Shown here piece after piece: positions 1 through 8,650 of a stretch of DNA of 37,268 nt. The position numbers were made by a program, and so were the translations under genes. Origin of the DNA: a virus; IMG/VR virus record IMGVR_UViG_3300045999_002292, positions 1-37,268 of that record. One strand, 5' to 3'. The notes beneath the pieces were generated by a model. It had not been told where the DNA came from, searched no databases, and saw nothing but the letters and a program-made list of their open reading frames with translations. Each line of letters starts with the position of its first letter. The stretch's first letter is position 1.

Positions 1-126
1 GTTGTGGTCGGCTTCCAATCCTGTTGCAAAAATCAAGTTTTTAGGCTCAGCAATTACTATTGTGTTTGCAGGTAAGCCATTGATTTCTTCGATTCTGTAT
101 TTACCAAAAATTAAGTTAGTGTTTGC
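1..126. repeat. Terminal direct repeat, left copy
   Basis: The first 126 bases are identical to 37142-37267; the next base differs (G here, T at 37268). The repeat lies inside the capsid gene and keeps its frame, so joining the ends restores one intact gene. A repeat of this length is what an assembler leaves on a circular or circularly permuted molecule. A true short terminal repeat cannot be excluded, but its position inside an essential structural gene makes an assembly overlap more likely. Confidence 0.95.
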
Positions 127-783
127 GTCGCCTCCTAAACCGTTAGAAATTCCTTTAGAAATTAACCAAAAGTTGTATGCTTGTGCAACATCAGGAGAAA
201 CACCTACTCTTAATGAGCGTCTACGGATTGCTACGGGTACTGCGGCTAAAGCAAGTTTTAACATTGCCTCTACGTTTGTTTCAGTAACCACATCCAAATC
301 TACATCAATAACACTTGCATCGGCTAAAAACAATTTCAAAAGCCCGTCGAACTCGTCAGCGTTTGCACCGTCACCGTTCCAAATATTATCGTCTAACTCC
401 TCAGCAGTTTGAGCTAATTTCTCAACTGTAATAGCATCCATAATATCAGATGGTGCGTTGTTATTGTGAGCACTTGCCCCCATTGATTCTGAACTCCATT
501 GTGCTCTGAAATCTTCTTTACATACTGAAAAATCATCTTTGAATTTTTTAGGTATTAATTTTTTTTCAGATAATGTAATTGCACCCGCAGGAAGAAACCC
601 ACAAGTATATTCTCTTTTGCCTCCTGTTAACTCAATTTTTCTTAAATTAAGTTCGTAGTTTACGTTTTCAAATCTCGATACAAATCCTTTTGCTAATGTA
701 TCAGCTTCTTTAAACGCTTGACCTATAATCTCGCCCGCTTCTCTTCCTGCGTAGTTTGATGTTACTGTTGTAGTAGTTGCCAT
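1..783 (-). CDS. Major capsid protein (HK97-fold type), N-terminal 261 codons; split by the window ends
   Basis: The start codon is at 781-783 and the frame is open to base 1; the last 43 codons and stop lie at 37013-37141 on the other side of the junction, giving 303 residues. The protein starts with Thr-rich residues (MATTTTVTSNYAGREAGEII) and has the alternating acidic and hydrophobic pattern of tailed-phage shell proteins. I name it from context: it follows an XkdF-like protease/scaffold gene (1216-2328) and a small beta-rich protein (805-1209), the usual order protease, decoration, capsid, and precedes a tail-tube-like gene. No catalytic motif or signal peptide is visible. It should be expressed from the late promoter at 2329-2360. 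A structure search against HK97-fold shells would settle the call. Confidence 0.78.
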   Translation of the reverse strand, partial: MATTTTVTSNYAGREAGEIIGQAFKEADTLAKGFVSRFENVNYELNLRKIELTGGKREYTCGFLPAGAITLSEKKLIPKKFKDDFSVCKEDFRAQWSSESMGASAHNNNAPSDIMDAITVEKLAQTAEELDDNIWNGDGANADEFDGLLKLFLADASVIDVDLDVVTETNVEAMLKLALAAVPVAIRRRSLRVGVSPDVAQAYNFWLISKGISNGLGGDANTNLIFGKYRIEEINGLPANTIVIAEPKNLIFATGLEADHN

Positions 784-804
784 ATTTCTTTTTTATTTAT
801 TTAA

Positions 805-1209
805 TTAAACTGCTGTGTATGTGATAGCTCCTGCCAAAGCACCAAAGCCGTAAGCATAGAAGTTAGTACCGTCTGAATAGATTTCAACAAAATCCCCTAC
901 TGTTTCAGCCGTCGCAACGAATGAAATTGTGTTCTCGTTTGCACCAAGTACCAAAGTACTGTTAACATCTGCCGAACCTTGAATAACATTTGTTGCTGAA
1001 CGTAAAGTCCAGTTAGTAGTTGCAAATGCTAACCCTACTGTAAAACGTGCTTTCCATCCTGCGATTGCTACCGCTGGTAATGTTACTTGTGCTCCTGTTG
1101 CTCCTGCTAGTGTAAAAAACTTACCACTATCACTAGCATCTAAAGTAGTCGCTCCTGTAATTGTTTCGGTGCGTACTGCTAATTTTTCATCTCCGTAAAC
1201 TATTGACAT
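805..1209 (-). CDS. Small beta-rich virion protein, probable head decoration protein
   Basis: This 134-residue protein is rich in Thr, Ala, Gly and Val, with short alternating strands and no charged helix (for example ITGATTLDASDSGKFFTLAG), as expected for a compact beta fold. It sits between the protease/scaffold gene and the capsid gene with only 6 and 21 bases on either side, the place where lambda-like phages encode the protein that stabilises the expanded shell. No sequence family is recognised with certainty. It could instead be a fibre-like or carbohydrate-binding head appendage. Co-transcription from the late promoter at 2329-2360 is expected. Confidence 0.6.
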   Translation of the reverse strand: MSIVYGDEKLAVRTETITGATTLDASDSGKFFTLAGATGAQVTLPAVAIAGWKARFTVGLAFATTNWTLRSATNVIQGSADVNSTLVLGANENTISFVATAETVGDFVEIYSDGTNFYAYGFGALAGAITYTAV

Positions 1210-1215
1210 ATTTAT

Positions 1216-2328
1216 TTATTTTAATTGGTTAATTTTACTAAAAATTCTTTCTTTTGCGTTTTTAGGTTCGCTCATTGTAACCTGTGCTTTAATTGGTTTT
1301 GATGCGGGTTGATTTGCCATTTCTACAAATTGTGCTCTCAATTCTTTCAACTCCTCTGATTGCTCTGAGTACTTAATCAAAATTGATTTAATTGCACTTT
1401 CAATTTCACTTGAAATTTTAGCATCGTTTGAAACTTTACCACCTTCTTCGGGTTGTGCCATTTCAGCAGGTGCATCTACTTTAACTTCTTCGCTTGGTTT
1501 TTCTACCAACTCGCCTACTTTACCTTCTTCGGTAACTATCATAATAAGATTTGATTCTAAAGGGTATTCTCCAACGGGAACGGGAACTCTCATTCCATCC
1601 TCCGCAGTAACCCAAACCTCGCCTCCTACTGTTAGCATTTCGCCCTCAAACTCAAACATAACCGCTTCATCTTCCGATTTTAAACTACCCAACTGAATAG
1701 GTTTATCAGGAAATAAAGCAAGTCTTATCTGATTTGGCAAATCTGAAAGCATTTGTATAATGCCTTTTTCTGCTTGTTCACTCATATTAATTGATTTTAA
1801 ATTTACTTCTTTTAAAGATAGCATTGCATCGATTGAAAACCCTTGCACTTTGCCTGTCTTAACGTAGTTATTCCAAACATCGTCACTATCTACTTTCATT
1901 GTAGCCATCCATGAACCTTTTGGATAACTAAAACCTAACGCATTACTTTTATCGTTTTTTGTATCTTCTATAATCCAACTTTCAACAAAAGTAACTCCTT
2001 CAATTTTATTCTTGCTATCATGTTCAATTGTTGAATTTTGATGATACTTATTTTTGAAAAAAGAGTAAGAAAGATTTTTAATTGTTGCCTCGTTAAAAAC
2101 TATATTAAATTCTTCGCCTCCCTGATTTCTATAAATAGGTTTATTCGGTTCTAAAACTAAACCCATTAAAATCCGTTGCTCTTTGTCAACTTCTTTTAAC
2201 TGAACTTCATGTTTACTTAGTGCAATAAATAAACCTTCCATAGCTGGGTTTTCTACTAAAGAAACGGCATACACTCCCGTATTTTCTCCCTCGTCAAATA
2301 TTGCCTCGTAGGTTTTGAGTTTATTCAT
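1216..2328 (-). CDS. XkdF-like prohead protease fused to a C-terminal scaffold region
   Basis: The 370-residue protein is numbered from the ATG at 2326-2328. Residues 50-170 match the PBSX XkdF-like prohead protease pattern: GLVLEPNKPIYR, an IEHD motif (His103), VESWIIEDTKNDKSNALGF, WMATMKV and GFSIDA (Ser165). His103 and Ser165 are the likely catalytic pair. Residues 290-370 are Glu/Lys-rich and predicted helical or coiled, like a scaffold that is removed during maturation. A longer reading frame to 2466 is possible, but it would run through the late promoter and give an unrelated N terminus; the conserved promoter-to-ATG spacing decides for 2328. It is the first gene of late operon C, followed by the decoration and capsid genes. 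Confidence 0.82.
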   Translation of the reverse strand: MNKLKTYEAIFDEGENTGVYAVSLVENPAMEGLFIALSKHEVQLKEVDKEQRILMGLVLEPNKPIYRNQGGEEFNIVFNEATIKNLSYSFFKNKYHQNSTIEHDSKNKIEGVTFVESWIIEDTKNDKSNALGFSYPKGSWMATMKVDSDDVWNNYVKTGKVQGFSIDAMLSLKEVNLKSINMSEQAEKGIIQMLSDLPNQIRLALFPDKPIQLGSLKSEDEAVMFEFEGEMLTVGGEVWVTAEDGMRVPVPVGEYPLESNLIMIVTEEGKVGELVEKPSEEVKVDAPAEMAQPEEGGKVSNDAKISSEIESAIKSILIKYSEQSEELKELRAQFVEMANQPASKPIKAQVTMSEPKNAKERIFSKINQLK

Positions 2329-2360
2329 ATTGTTAAAACGTTTTGATATTATTTTTGTTA
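2329..2360 (-). promoter_or_regulatory. Late promoter C, ECF-sigma type
   Basis: Read on the minus strand: TAACAAAAA (2360-2352), 7 nt, AAAACGTTTTAA, 2 nt, then ATATG of the protease gene. The same layout with identical spacing occurs at 9402-9433 and 35980-36011. AAC and CGT are 16 nt apart, the spacing known for ECF sigma promoters. CGT ends 9 nt before the ATG, so a transcript would be almost leaderless. The core AAAACGTTTT is also a perfect palindrome, so operator function is an alternative. Confidence 0.75.
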
Positions 2361-2365
2361 CACTT

Positions 2366-2398
2366 TTGTAATTTGTATTGAAATATTTTATACATTTG
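2366..2398 (+). promoter_or_regulatory. Bacteroidota-type promoter for the plus-strand gene at 2421
   Basis: A -7 box TACATTTG (2391-2398, consensus TAnnTTTG) lies 22 nt from the base of a TTG at 2366-2368 and 22 bases before the ATG at 2421. It is back to back with late promoter C. Confidence 0.6.
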
Positions 2399-2420
2399 TT
2401 TTTTAATAAATAAACATTCA

Positions 2421-2624
2421 ATGAATAAAGAAGACAAAGAATTTTTAATGATATTGTTATTTTCAATAATACCGATAATATTTATTTATCTTACTTTGTT
2501 AGGGTTTACTTTTTTATTTATTAATAAAATATCTTATACTCTTGGCTATTGGTTATATTTTCCTTTATCTATATTTTTAGGTATATTTATAACTTATTTT
2601 GTTGTAAAAAAAGCAAATAAATAA
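2421..2624 (+). CDS. Small two-helix membrane protein, moron-like
   Basis: This 67-residue protein has two hydrophobic segments at about residues 9-33 and 39-60 and a Lys-rich end (VVKKANK), so it is probably an inner-membrane hairpin. It is one of only two genes on the plus strand. It has its own host-type promoter, and its stop codon directly abuts the stop of the tape measure gene on the other strand (2624/2625). This placement suggests a separately transcribed accessory gene, for example for superinfection exclusion or lysis control. No family is recognised and the role is inferred only from topology and position. Confidence 0.65.
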   Translation: MNKEDKEFLMILLFSIIPIIFIYLTLLGFTFLFINKISYTLGYWLYFPLSIFLGIFITYFVVKKANK

Positions 2625-4172
2625 CTATCCCACACTCGCAGTATTAACTATATTTCTATCCAAAGCCTGAGCAGAAGTAACATTACCACTTACTACATAC
2701 GCTTGAATAGGTTGTTGTTGTTGTCCTAACCCCTGTGCAATTTGGTTAATACCCGTTCCTCCTACTAAATTAAAAGATGGGGCGGTTGGTGCTTGACCGC
2801 CTCCGCTTCCAGTATCACCTCTTGAAACATTACCGCCTCCTTTTGATGGGTCGGTTGCTAAAATCTTTTTAATTTGCAACGCACCAAACGCACCTGCAAT
2901 ACCTGCTTGTATAAATGGATAAGCGGGAAAGAATGTTGTAATAGGTGATGCGGACGCAGTTTTAAAAGTACTTAATACTGCCTCGTATGCACTAATTGTA
3001 GCCTGAGCAACCGCAACCCCTTTAGCAACCTTTGAACCTTCGCCAGCTATTTCAGAAATTAAAGCCAAAGTTTGTTGTGCCATTTGAACTTTAGCACCCA
3101 TTAATATTTCCTCTCTTCGTTGCATTTGGTCGGAAATATTCGCCTGAGCGTCTGCGGTTGCAATAAGTTCGTTAATTGCGTTGGTTGAATTTTCTTGCAG
3201 TCTTTCGCTATTGGCTATCGTTATCGCTTTCTGTCTTTCATCTTCGGCTTTTATAATTTTATATTTTAGCCTTTCAATCTCCGCTTCAAATTCTTCAATC
3301 TCTTTTAACTCTTGTGCTCGTCGTGCTTTTAATTCGTCTTGCTTTCTTTTATATTCGGCTCTTTCAGATTCTATTTCCTTTTGTCTAGCCTCGTTTCTTT
3401 TTGCCTCTCTATCTGCATCCGCTTGACCAATCTCAAAATTTCTCTTAGCTCTTGCTTGTCTTAAATATTCATCTAATTCCTCTTGGCTTTTTATTTCGCC
3501 ATTTCTAAACATCTCAGTAAGTTCTAACGACTTTTTAAGATAGTCCTCATTTGCTTTTAATTTTCTATTTGTAAACTCGTCATGCTTGTAAGCATTCAAT
3601 TCTGTGTACATTGTGCTTTTATCTAAAGCCTCTTTTGATTTTCTTTCAAATTCATCTAAGGCTCTTGTCGCATCTGAGGTTATACCAACAAAATCAGTAA
3701 CCGCATCTACTATTTTACCTATAAAATCCCCTACTATTTCAAGTGCAGGAATGAAACTCATAACTGCCTTTTTAACCTTATCAAAGTTCGCAATAAGCAA
3801 ACCTACTCCAACAACTAGTGCACCAATCCCCGTTCCTATCAAAGCAAGTTTAAATGCTTTCATTGCACCCGTAGAAGTACCCATTACAAAAGCATAGGCT
3901 TTTTGAGTTGCGATTCCTATTTTAGACTGTTTCCCAAATAGGGAACTCGCTTCGACCGCATCTTTAAAAGTCATTGCTAACCCACCCGTTGCATCGTTAA
4001 GTAAACCCATTGCCCCACCGTTATCTAAAACCGCTTGTTTGGTTTGCTTTTGCGTACTCTCAAATGATTCCGTTGTTTTATCCAACGCTTTCATCGAAGT
4101 GTCTAACTTATCAACGTTTGTTATTGCACTCGAGGTGTCAACGATTATATCTATTTTCTTTTCGATAGCCAT
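2625..4172 (-). CDS. Tail tape measure protein
   Basis: The 515 residues show the expected order: helical N terminus, hydrophobic membrane-like stretches at about 100-130 (ALIGTGIGALVVGVGLLIA) and around 145-165, a long charged coiled coil at about 190-350 (heptads rich in Glu, Arg and Lys), and an Ala/Gly-rich C terminus. This is a short tape measure, so the tail is likely short for a siphovirus. It follows the tail chaperone and tail completion genes in late operon B and is the operon's last gene. The upstream small gene overlaps its start by 22 bases. Family assignment is by architecture, not by a specific motif. Confidence 0.8.
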   Translation of the reverse strand: MAIEKKIDIIVDTSSAITNVDKLDTSMKALDKTTESFESTQKQTKQAVLDNGGAMGLLNDATGGLAMTFKDAVEASSLFGKQSKIGIATQKAYAFVMGTSTGAMKAFKLALIGTGIGALVVGVGLLIANFDKVKKAVMSFIPALEIVGDFIGKIVDAVTDFVGITSDATRALDEFERKSKEALDKSTMYTELNAYKHDEFTNRKLKANEDYLKKSLELTEMFRNGEIKSQEELDEYLRQARAKRNFEIGQADADREAKRNEARQKEIESERAEYKRKQDELKARRAQELKEIEEFEAEIERLKYKIIKAEDERQKAITIANSERLQENSTNAINELIATADAQANISDQMQRREEILMGAKVQMAQQTLALISEIAGEGSKVAKGVAVAQATISAYEAVLSTFKTASASPITTFFPAYPFIQAGIAGAFGALQIKKILATDPSKGGGNVSRGDTGSGGGQAPTAPSFNLVGGTGINQIAQGLGQQQQPIQAYVVSGNVTSAQALDRNIVNTASVG

Positions 4173-4303
4173 TTTCTCTTAACTTTATAAATTCCTGATT
4201 TTACCGTAGTAGGTATTTCGTGTTTTCCTTTTGCTATTTCCGTAAATTCTCCAGCACCGAAATAGTCTGATTTATGCAACGCTTCAATTATTTCTGTTAT
4301 CAT
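4151..4303 (-). CDS. Small hypothetical protein of the tail operon (50 aa)
   Basis: A 50-codon frame starts at the ATG at 4301-4303, which overlaps the stop of the preceding gene in an ATGA junction, and ends inside the start of the tape measure gene (22-base overlap). It fills a gap that would otherwise be empty in a tightly packed operon. The protein begins MITEIIEALHKSDYFGAGEF and ends very basic (KVKRKWLSKRK). The overlaps indicate translational coupling. No family is recognised; by position it may be a tail assembly factor or a small baseplate part. Confidence 0.6.
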   Translation of the reverse strand: MITEIIEALHKSDYFGAGEFTEIAKGKHEIPTTVKSGIYKVKRKWLSKRK

Positions 4304-6339
4304 GGTGTAATAGTATTATCAAAAGAATTAATTAAATTTAGTTTAGATATTCCGTTGGTTAAATTCAAAGTGAAATTATCTATTCTGTAATAGTTGTCTT
4401 TGATTTTTAAAACATCGTTTAGTTTTAATGAACTTAATATTTGTAAAGGCAAATGAGAAGTAAAAGCAAATGAGCGTCTTTTAATATTAAATATACTTTC
4501 GATATAGTTTTTATGATAATTAGTATAAAGAGTGTTTTGTATTAACGTACCATCCCAAGTGCTAAATTCAGCACCAAATACAGTTGAATAAGTTTTCGTA
4601 TCCAACGGGAATACATGGGAAGGGTTGTTAATGTCACCACCTAAAATAACTTGCGTTGCTGTATCATCTATAAAAGATAATTGTTTAGAACCCAAGTCAC
4701 TAACATCATTATAAAATATAACGGGTTTTGGATTAACCGCATTAAAATTTTCATCTATAATAGCACCGTATTGAATTGAAGTTAATTCGTTGTCATCAAT
4801 ATCTAATAATCTTTCAAATACAACTTGCTCAAACGGAATCTTATATTCCAATGTGTCACCGTCTAAAGGTTTACCATTTTCATCTGTAAGGTTTAACTCT
4901 TCATCACCATAAGCAATTGTAGTATTCTTTTTAAATTGAACATTTAATATTGTTGAAGGGTCTTCAAAATTGAAATTGATTTCTCTTAATATTTTACCTC
5001 TTGATACTTCTACATCTGAAAAATCAATGTATCTAGTTATGTCTATAAGTTTACCCTCAGCATAATAATTGTTTAAAGTGTTTATGTATATCTCGTCACT
5101 CTCTTGAAAGACAACCAATTTAAACATTTTAAACAACCCCGTTAAAAAATCAATTACTTTAATTTTAGGAATGTTTTTATTTATTTCAAAAGTTGGAAGT
5201 ATAGATTGACCAGTAGCCAAAACCTCCCCGTTTACGTTTGCGATACTGCCTATTTGGTCAATAAATAAAGTAGCATCAAAATCAAAACCTACACTTGTTT
5301 CAATAAAAAATGTATAGCTAAAATCTGTGCTTGGTACTGTTTGTATTGAAATTGTACCCGTACTGCTTGAACCCGTTCTATTTACTCTTAAAACTTCATC
5401 TCCAAAGTTTTTTACTACAATTGTATAAGGTACGGTTGTAAAGCCAACATCAGGATTTACTTCTAGCCTATAATTAAATCTATTACTATTAGTAAATAAA
5501 TCCACAATAAAAGTAGTTCCTGTCCATGTATCGGTAGTCAAATCAAAATTATTAACCGTTGGAACTATACTACTGAAATTTATCTTTTGTGATTGCTGAA
5601 TACTTTTATTTGAACCCTCGTTATTTAACCACAAATAAAGATTTCTAAAATCTAAACTATCAAAAAATTGGTCTGTAAAAGTTATACCGTAATCCGTTTC
5701 AATAGCATCTATAATAGCTTTCAATCTTAAAGAGGGTCTTAAATCATTCCATACAACACCGTTAGAAGTACCCGTTACTGCTATGTTAGATAGTGCATCT
5801 GTTTGAGTAGTGTTAGCTAAATCACTATCGTAAATATATCTTTTTTTAGCGAGTAAATTATAAACGATGTTTGGTGTTAAACCATCAAAGAATAAACCAT
5901 CTGTTAATCCCGTTTCAATGTTATCGGAATTATATAAATGGTTGTATGCCGTAAGGTCTAAATCTGATAACAAATCATCGCCTAACAAATCAACTAAACT
6001 AACTAAGTTACCAAAAAATACAATTGTATAGCTTGATGGATAACCGCTTTTAACATTAACTTTTTCTAATCTCCATTTACCTGTTTTATACGGCACTCCA
6101 TCTAATTCAATCCTACCATCTACTTTTACTCTTGCATCAAAAGTATTGTCTATGTTTGCGTTGTAGTAATGTTTAAATACTTGGTTATTAATATTGGTTG
6201 CAGGAACGGTAAAATCCTTTGAGTAATCTGTTGTATTCTTTGTAATATCTGAACTGTTAGTAATAGAAGATGTTACTTCAATATTTTCATCTTGAAATAA
6301 ATCTAATCTCGTATCTCCTATGTATAATTTAACAACCAT
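4300..6339 (-). CDS. Large tail-tip/baseplate protein, putative
   Basis: This 679-residue, mainly beta-rich protein has no signal peptide or membrane segment. The N-terminal 100 residues contain DYSKDFTVPATNINNQVFKH and GKWRLEKVNVKSGYPSSYTI, a pattern I associate with tail-tip proteins of Bacteroidota siphophages. It lies just upstream of the tape measure in the expression order of operon B and overlaps the 6339 gene by one base. By size and position it could be the tail hub or the distal tail protein. No catalytic motif is visible. The call rests on context. Confidence 0.55.
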   Translation of the reverse strand: MVVKLYIGDTRLDLFQDENIEVTSSITNSSDITKNTTDYSKDFTVPATNINNQVFKHYYNANIDNTFDARVKVDGRIELDGVPYKTGKWRLEKVNVKSGYPSSYTIVFFGNLVSLVDLLGDDLLSDLDLTAYNHLYNSDNIETGLTDGLFFDGLTPNIVYNLLAKKRYIYDSDLANTTQTDALSNIAVTGTSNGVVWNDLRPSLRLKAIIDAIETDYGITFTDQFFDSLDFRNLYLWLNNEGSNKSIQQSQKINFSSIVPTVNNFDLTTDTWTGTTFIVDLFTNSNRFNYRLEVNPDVGFTTVPYTIVVKNFGDEVLRVNRTGSSSTGTISIQTVPSTDFSYTFFIETSVGFDFDATLFIDQIGSIANVNGEVLATGQSILPTFEINKNIPKIKVIDFLTGLFKMFKLVVFQESDEIYINTLNNYYAEGKLIDITRYIDFSDVEVSRGKILREINFNFEDPSTILNVQFKKNTTIAYGDEELNLTDENGKPLDGDTLEYKIPFEQVVFERLLDIDDNELTSIQYGAIIDENFNAVNPKPVIFYNDVSDLGSKQLSFIDDTATQVILGGDINNPSHVFPLDTKTYSTVFGAEFSTWDGTLIQNTLYTNYHKNYIESIFNIKRRSFAFTSHLPLQILSSLKLNDVLKIKDNYYRIDNFTLNLTNGISKLNLINSFDNTITP

Positions 6340-6914
6340 TAAACATTGTTTATTTCGTTAAACGCATATTCAAATTCAATCTCGTAATTAATTAAACGGT
6401 CTTTTTGTCTAGTCTTATACTCCAATGAAGTACTACCTAAATTAATTGGTGTCAACAAATCATTTTCGTAAATCCATGCTTTCTCGGTTAGCATAAGTTG
6501 TTTAAAAATATCGTTCATTTCCTCAGCAACAAAACCGCTATTGATTTTAATTTTAGATTTACCGTTAATGTTATATTTAACGTATTGATGATTCCCTGAT
6601 AACGGTTGTCCTCTGTCACTTTCAAACATTTCCGAAGTAGTACTTATGCTTTTAGTATTTGCTTTAAAAAATGGCAATACCATAACCGCCCCTTCTTTAT
6701 TTTGAAAGTAAACATCTAAAGAAGTAAATCTACACTCGTCTTCTATTACGAGAGTAATTGTTTCCCCGTTATAAACCACTTCGATATAATCGTCTGTTCC
6801 CGCTTCTGAAATATTAATATTAATATACTTAACTTTCTCTGAACTGTCTATTGTTGTGCCCTCGCTTATGCTTTCGCTAAGTGTACCTAAAGGAAAAGAA
6901 TCTATTGTTATCAT
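6339..6914 (-). CDS. Hypothetical tail/baseplate protein (191 aa)
   Basis: It is acidic and beta-rich (for example YININISEAGTDDYIEVVYN). Overlaps with both neighbours (4 bases with the 6911 gene, 1 base with the 4300 gene) place it firmly in the tail operon. No domain is recognised. A small baseplate component that works with the 679-residue protein is the most economical idea. Confidence 0.5.
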   Translation of the reverse strand: MITIDSFPLGTLSESISEGTTIDSSEKVKYININISEAGTDDYIEVVYNGETITLVIEDECRFTSLDVYFQNKEGAVMVLPFFKANTKSISTTSEMFESDRGQPLSGNHQYVKYNINGKSKIKINSGFVAEEMNDIFKQLMLTEKAWIYENDLLTPINLGSTSLEYKTRQKDRLINYEIEFEYAFNEINNV

Positions 6915-7669
6915 GGTATTAAATTATAAACGTTACTATAAACTACTTCTCCTTGCAACAAATCGAATAGACTTAATCTAAATTCATAATCACCGCCCGT
7001 TAAAGGAGGTGCAACAATTAAATTATAAGGACTTGTAACCGTGTCAGCGTATAGATTCCAATCAGGGTCGTCCGTTTCACGATAATAAACAGTTATATCA
7101 CTTGTAGCAACTCTATTCGTAGTAAATGTTATTTGGTATTCGTCACCTACGGAAACCTCCGTTACTAAAGTTATTGTAATTACTAACCCTGTCACCGCTG
7201 GCTCATCAATTAAAATAGGAACTACAAAAACACCCTCTCTATTCACTTTATAATCTTGAATAGGAATTAGTATTTTATTCGTTGGTGGTTGCGGGTTTTC
7301 TCCTTCCATCCCATAACCGTAACCTCTTAACAATAGTTGTATTGTTTGATTTCTTGGTATTACACTATCGTCGTAATAGATTTCTGTTTGCACCCACTTT
7401 TGATTATTACCATCTACTAATTCGGTAATAGTAACTGCGTTTGCATCAAAGTCTATAAAATCATTTACTAACCTTGCTATGTTAATCTTATCCGTTCCTG
7501 TTGATGCCGTTGGATTAAACTTTGTTATTTCATAAGTTGCCGTTGCGGGTGTTGCCGTTTTTAATCCATCCCAAACGTAAACTTTAAGCGTGTACTTTTG
7601 GCAAGTTATACCTGTTGCAACATCAACAAAAGGCACGTTAATACAAAACGGTGTTAAACTTTTAATCAT
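6911..7669 (-). CDS. Tail protein with fibronectin III-like C terminus
   Basis: The protein has 252 residues. The last 95 residues resemble an Ig or fibronectin III fold: VTEVSVGDEYQITFTTNRV, then a Y-R-E-T-D-D-P-D-W segment typical of FnIII strand C, ending LSLFDLLQGEVVYSNVYNLI. The N-terminal part (ITCQKYTLKVYVWDG) is also beta-rich. It overlaps both neighbouring genes by 4 bases. Such modules decorate tail tubes or baseplates and bind host surface sugars in other phages; here this is inference. Confidence 0.55.
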   Translation of the reverse strand: MIKSLTPFCINVPFVDVATGITCQKYTLKVYVWDGLKTATPATATYEITKFNPTASTGTDKINIARLVNDFIDFDANAVTITELVDGNNQKWVQTEIYYDDSVIPRNQTIQLLLRGYGYGMEGENPQPPTNKILIPIQDYKVNREGVFVVPILIDEPAVTGLVITITLVTEVSVGDEYQITFTTNRVATSDITVYYRETDDPDWNLYADTVTSPYNLIVAPPLTGGDYEFRLSLFDLLQGEVVYSNVYNLIP

Positions 7670-8190
7670 CCTACTATGTATTTTAATGTACTATCTAAAT
7701 CTAAACTATAAGCCTCAACTACTTCATTCGGTAATCTTTTAAATGCCAACTCAAAAGGTCTTGATATAAAGTTTGTTGTTTCTAAACCTTTATTCCAAAT
7801 GGCTCGTCTAATTAAAAACGCAGTCGATTCATAACTTAGGAATTTACCTTGCTTGTCTTTAAATTGAAAACGTTTTCTTCTTACCCATCCATCAATACCT
7901 TTTGTTAGTCCTCCTTTTCTTCCAGTTCCCGTTCCAAACTTATACGGACTTTGCGGAGCACGTTGCGAACTCGATACACCCTTAACCCCTTTATCTATAA
8001 AATCCCAATACTCTGAGGCTTTACCAAAATCAATTGAACTATAAAAACTATTCTTACCTACACTAACTGTGCTATTCATTTCTTTGTATAGCGTGTTAGT
8101 ATCTCTTTTGCCTTTACGTGTAAGGTTTGCCCTAGCTTGTTTAATAACTTCTTTGTTGAAGTCTTTTAAAACCTTTTCTAAATTAGTCAC
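7666..8190 (-). CDS. Tail completion protein, HK97 gp10-like
   Basis: The protein has 174 residues with a basic helical N terminus (LEKVLKDFNKEVIKQARANL), a central glycine-rich segment (GTGTGRKGGLTKGIDGWVRR) and a helical end. This is the layout of the HK97 gp10 family at the head-tail interface. It sits between a tail-terminator-like gene and tail-tip genes, the usual place of gp10. It overlaps the 8183 gene by 8 bases. The family is judged from pattern and order only. Confidence 0.55.
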   Translation of the reverse strand: MTNLEKVLKDFNKEVIKQARANLTRKGKRDTNTLYKEMNSTVSVGKNSFYSSIDFGKASEYWDFIDKGVKGVSSSQRAPQSPYKFGTGTGRKGGLTKGIDGWVRRKRFQFKDKQGKFLSYESTAFLIRRAIWNKGLETTNFISRPFELAFKRLPNEVVEAYSLDLDSTLKYIVG

Positions 8191-8650
8191 TTACGCAAAG
8201 ATTTAGTTTAGTATTTGGCACTTCAATTGTAAAGTCTATAATCCATCCATCTAGTAAATTCTTATCTGCAAAAACCATAGGTTCTAACGTTGGATTTTCA
8301 CTTGCCGTAATTCCTACATCGGTAAAATCTCTATACATAATAGTCCACATACGATTCAAACAAGCAAGTGTTTCGTTAAGGTTGTCAACTTCGTTATCCT
8401 GTTCCCAAAATTTATCCTCAACTACTTCTTTGTTTATATCTCTAACACATAAGCATCCAACTTGCACATCAAAAGTAATTGTATTACCGTTTGTAAATCC
8501 TGCTGAGGCAATATTGATATGAACTAACGGAAATATGTTACCCTTATTCAAATCTAATTTATCAAACTCGCCTCTTGTAACAGTATTCACGAATGAATCC
8601 GCCTCAGCTAATTCTTTTATGTAGTAGAGTACTTCTGTATATTGGTTCAT
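8183..8650 (-). CDS. Putative tail terminator/completion protein
   Basis: The 155-residue protein starts with a helix (NQYTEVLYYIKELAEADSF) and continues as strands with the phrase FPLVHINIASAGFTNGNTIT, then a second helix with LACLNRMWTIMYRDF. Small alpha/beta proteins of this length at this position close the tail tube (lambda gpU-like or HK97 gp10 partners). Its ATG overlaps the stop of the frameshifted chaperone product in an ATGA junction at 8647-8650, which supports translation of that extension. Confidence 0.5.
   Translation of the reverse strand: MNQYTEVLYYIKELAEADSFVNTVTRGEFDKLDLNKGNIFPLVHINIASAGFTNGNTITFDVQVGCLCVRDINKEVVEDKFWEQDNEVDNLNETLACLNRMWTIMYRDFTDVGITASENPTLEPMVFADKNLLDGWIIDFTIEVPNTKLNLCVSD

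Noticed and set aside
2329-2466. Longer N terminus (46 extra codons) for the protease gene
   Set aside because: It would translate through the late promoter and the plus-strand gene start and has an unrelated composition.
3181-3897. Plus-strand open frames of 81 and 97 codons inside the tape measure gene
   Set aside because: They are antisense shadows of the coiled-coil and membrane segments (Ser/Phe/Leu-rich), without promoter or coupling.
7865-7880. AAAACGTTTT inside the gp10-like gene (and a similar TAAAACGTTTTT near 11639) as further late promoters
   Set aside because: Neither has TAACAAAAA at the fixed 7-base distance and both are within coding regions away from gene starts.
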